Shown here: in pieces, positions 5,311 to 6,866 of the stretch
How the letters are laid out: each line of letters opens with the position of its first letter
Position numbering within the stretch: the first letter of the stretch is position 1
DNA from: Coxiellaceae bacterium UBA6002
GTDB taxonomy: Bacteria; Pseudomonadota; Gammaproteobacteria; UBA6002
Length of the DNA: 6,866 nucleotides
Assembly (NCBI GenBank): GCA_002429595.1
Contig: DJAM01000040.1
Location: 19,983-26,848, forward strand
Direction: 5' to 3'
Position numbers and translations under genes: made by a program
Notes under the pieces: generated by a model
Databases searched by the model: none
The model's input: only the letters and a program-made list of their open reading frames with translations
Told to the model about the DNA's origin: nothing

Positions 5311-6796
5311 AATCGATGGTGGGCATTTTATATTCCGGCCCTTGGGATTTTGTTGATGGCCATTTCGACGTTATCGTTTTGAGTTTAGTATTAAAACGAA
5401 CACCCTCTGGACCATGCATGTGGATATCACCAAATAACGATCGTTTCCAACCGCCAAAACTATACTGAGCAATGGGTACTGGGATTGGAATATTAACGCC
5501 AATCATGCCAACTTGGACTTCTTTTGAGAACGTTCGTGCCATGTTCGGGTCGGAAGTAAAAATAGCGGTGCCATTACCGAATTGATGGTTGTTAATATAT
5601 TCAATTGCTGTTGCAAAATCTGGAGCTCGAACCACAGACAACACCGGACCAAAAATTTCATCCTGGTAAATTTTCATGGTTGGGGTGACGTGATCAAATA
5701 AAGATGCGCCTAGAAAATTTCCTTCACCAAGATCATGTTTTCTGCCATCGACGACTAATGTTGCGCCTTCTGAAACACCTTGCTCAATATATCCTTTAAC
5801 TTTTGCCAAGTGCTCTTTAGAGACTAAAGGACCCATATCTACTTCTTGAGTACCCTCACCTATTTTTAATTCTTTTATTTTAGCGCTAAGATCTTTGATT
5901 AACTGATTGGCAACTTTATCTCCGACAGCAATGACCACCGAAATTGCCATACAGCGCTCACCCGCGGATCCATAGGCTGCGCCCATGATTGAATCAACGG
6001 TATAAGGTAAATCAGCATCAGGCATCACGATGCAATGATTCTTGGCGCCGCCAAATGCTTGAACTCGTTTGTGATGTTCTGTTGCTGTTTGAAAAACATA
6101 TTCAGCAACTGGTGAGGAACCAACAAAGCTAACAGCGTTGACTTTAGGATGTGTAAGTAATTTATCCACAACCTCTTTACCACCTTGAACGACATTTAGT
6201 ACGCCAGGAGGCAGTCCTGCTTCATGCATGAGCTGTGCTAATTTCAAGCCACAAGAAGGGTCTTTTTCAGAAGGCTTTAAGACAAAAGTATTGCCACAAG
6301 CAATGGCAATGGGAAACATCCACAGCGGAATCATTGCTGGAAAATTGAACGGAGTAATACCGACACACACCCCTAAAGGCTGGCGCATGGAATAGCAATC
6401 AATACCGCTGCTAGCATCGATAGAGAAATCACCCTTAAGATGATCGGCAATGCCACAAGCATATTCCACAACAGCTAATCCTCGTTGAATCGAGCCAAGC
6501 GCATCATTAATCGTTTTGCCGTGTTCACGAGTAATGATTTGCGCAAGTTCCTCCATATGCTGTTCAATCAAATACTTAAACTTAAAAAGTATTTGTGAAC
6601 GCTTAGCTAGAGTGACCTTTGACCAGCTGGAGAAAGCGTGGTTTGCAGCATCGATTGCTTCATCGACAGTGCGATCGCAAGCATAGTAAACCTTCGCCTG
6701 CAATTTATTCGTCGCAGGATTAAACAGCTCATGTTGCTGCTCATCATTGTGATGAACTAGCTGTCCATTAATTAAATGTTCAATGGTGTAAACCAT
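5309..6796 (-). CDS. mmsA: Methylmalonate-semialdehyde dehydrogenase (CoA-acylating)
   Basis: Converts methylmalonate semialdehyde (and malonate semialdehyde) with NAD+ and CoA to propionyl-CoA (acetyl-CoA) plus CO2; cytosolic, ALDH family 6. With the start at 6796 the protein has 495 residues, the family norm. Visible signatures: the block PLGVCVGITPFNFPAMIP with oxyanion Asn151, Lys174 in VLKPSEKDP, the Rossmann loop SFVGSS (223-228), AKNH (251-254) where the usual ALDH general-base Glu is replaced as in this CoA-dependent family, catalytic Cys282 in GERCMA, and QDEIFGPV at 378-385. The ATG at 6796 has AAGGAG six bases upstream. An in-frame ATG at 6859 would add 21 residues encoded entirely by the TTGTCATTC repeat and is rejected. 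The gene is first in an mmsA-mmsB-VOC operon. The IolA role (inositol breakdown) is less likely without iol genes. The operon promoter lies in the repeats or beyond the window. Confidence 0.94.
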   Translation of the reverse strand: MVYTIEHLINGQLVHHNDEQQHELFNPATNKLQAKVYYACDRTVDEAIDAANHAFSSWSKVTLAKRSQILFKFKYLIEQHMEELAQIITREHGKTINDALGSIQRGLAVVEYACGIADHLKGDFSIDASSGIDCYSMRQPLGVCVGITPFNFPAMIPLWMFPIAIACGNTFVLKPSEKDPSCGLKLAQLMHEAGLPPGVLNVVQGGKEVVDKLLTHPKVNAVSFVGSSPVAEYVFQTATEHHKRVQAFGGAKNHCIVMPDADLPYTVDSIMGAAYGSAGERCMAISVVIAVGDKVANQLIKDLSAKIKELKIGEGTQEVDMGPLVSKEHLAKVKGYIEQGVSEGATLVVDGRKHDLGEGNFLGASLFDHVTPTMKIYQDEIFGPVLSVVRAPDFATAIEYINNHQFGNGTAIFTSDPNMARTFSKEVQVGMIGVNIPIPVPIAQYSFGGWKRSLFGDIHMHGPEGVRFNTKLKTITSKWPSTKSQGPEYKMPTID

Positions 6797-6802
6797 TTTT
6801 GG

Positions 6803-6808
6803 CTCCTT
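6803..6808 (-). promoter_or_regulatory. Ribosome binding site AAGGAG deciding the mmsA start
   Basis: AAGGAG lies six bases before the ATG at 6796, the codon that begins MVYTIEHLINGQLV, which matches where the aldehyde dehydrogenase family starts. Upstream in-frame ATGs have no comparable site and lie in repeat DNA. Confidence 0.75.
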
Positions 6809-6816
6809 CCAAGTTT

Positions 6817-6866
6817 TTGTCATTCCCTGCATCTTGTCATTCTCGCAGCTTGTTGTCATTCCCGCG
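6817..6866. repeat. Three tandem degenerate TTGTCATTCYCGC units; window ends inside the third
   Basis: TTGTCATTCCCTG (6817), TTGTCATTCTCGC (6834) and TTGTCATTCCCGCG (6853) are spaced 17 and 19 bases apart, in the mmsA leader. The last matches the left arm of the palindrome at the window start (ATTCCCGCG), so a full palindromic copy probably continues beyond the end. The first two look like half-copies lacking the GCGGGAAT arm. Confidence 0.7.

Noticed and set aside
6797..6859. A 21-residue N-terminal extension of mmsA from an ATG at 6859
   Set aside because: The extension is encoded by tandem TTGTCATTC repeat units and has no good ribosome site. The ATG at 6796 has AAGGAG at six bases and matches the family start.

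Overview
The window looks like a small piece of an AT-rich gammaproteobacterial chromosome. The short dispersed palindromes (ATTCCCGC...GCGGGAAT and CCCTCTCCCG...GAGGG) and the mix of housekeeping catabolism with orphan proteins would suit a Legionellales/Coxiellaceae-like bacterium. That placement is inferred from general character and not from a marker gene. The first and last bases both lie in the same ATTCCCGCG repeat, so this may be a whole contig broken at repeat copies.

Layout. On the left, minus strand, are a 137-aa orphan gene (44-457) and a 471-aa gene (570-1985). The C-terminal half of the 471-aa protein reads as a divergent alpha-carbonic anhydrase domain with its zinc histidines kept. 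A 124-bp divergent promoter region separates the 471-aa gene from a plus-strand GntR/FCD regulator resembling CsiR (2110-2793). The regulator ends one base from the end of a convergent nhaA gene (Na+/H+ antiporter, minus strand). To the right is a minus-strand operon transcribed mmsA -> mmsB -> VOC protein (6796 down to 4025), for the last steps of valine degradation: 3-hydroxyisobutyrate -> methylmalonate semialdehyde -> propionyl-CoA. nhaA lies downstream of the operon in the same direction, so read-through is possible.

Main points of interest. (1) The 471-aa protein joins an unrecognised, mostly helical N-terminal half to a carbonic-anhydrase-like domain with no signal peptide. It keeps the three metal histidines but has lost the Thr-Thr-Pro-Pro loop. 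(2) nhaA has no ATG where homology and the Shine-Dalgarno sequence place its start. The codon there is ATA, and starting from it gives 388 codons, the length of the E. coli protein. A short out-of-frame ATG reading frame with a good ribosome site overlaps this start region. (3) The mmsA leader holds three tandem degenerate copies of the TTGTCATTC repeat, which an over-long start call would translate. No RNA genes, CRISPR arrays, insertion sequences or phage genes were seen, and no gene-free stretch exceeds about 125 bases.
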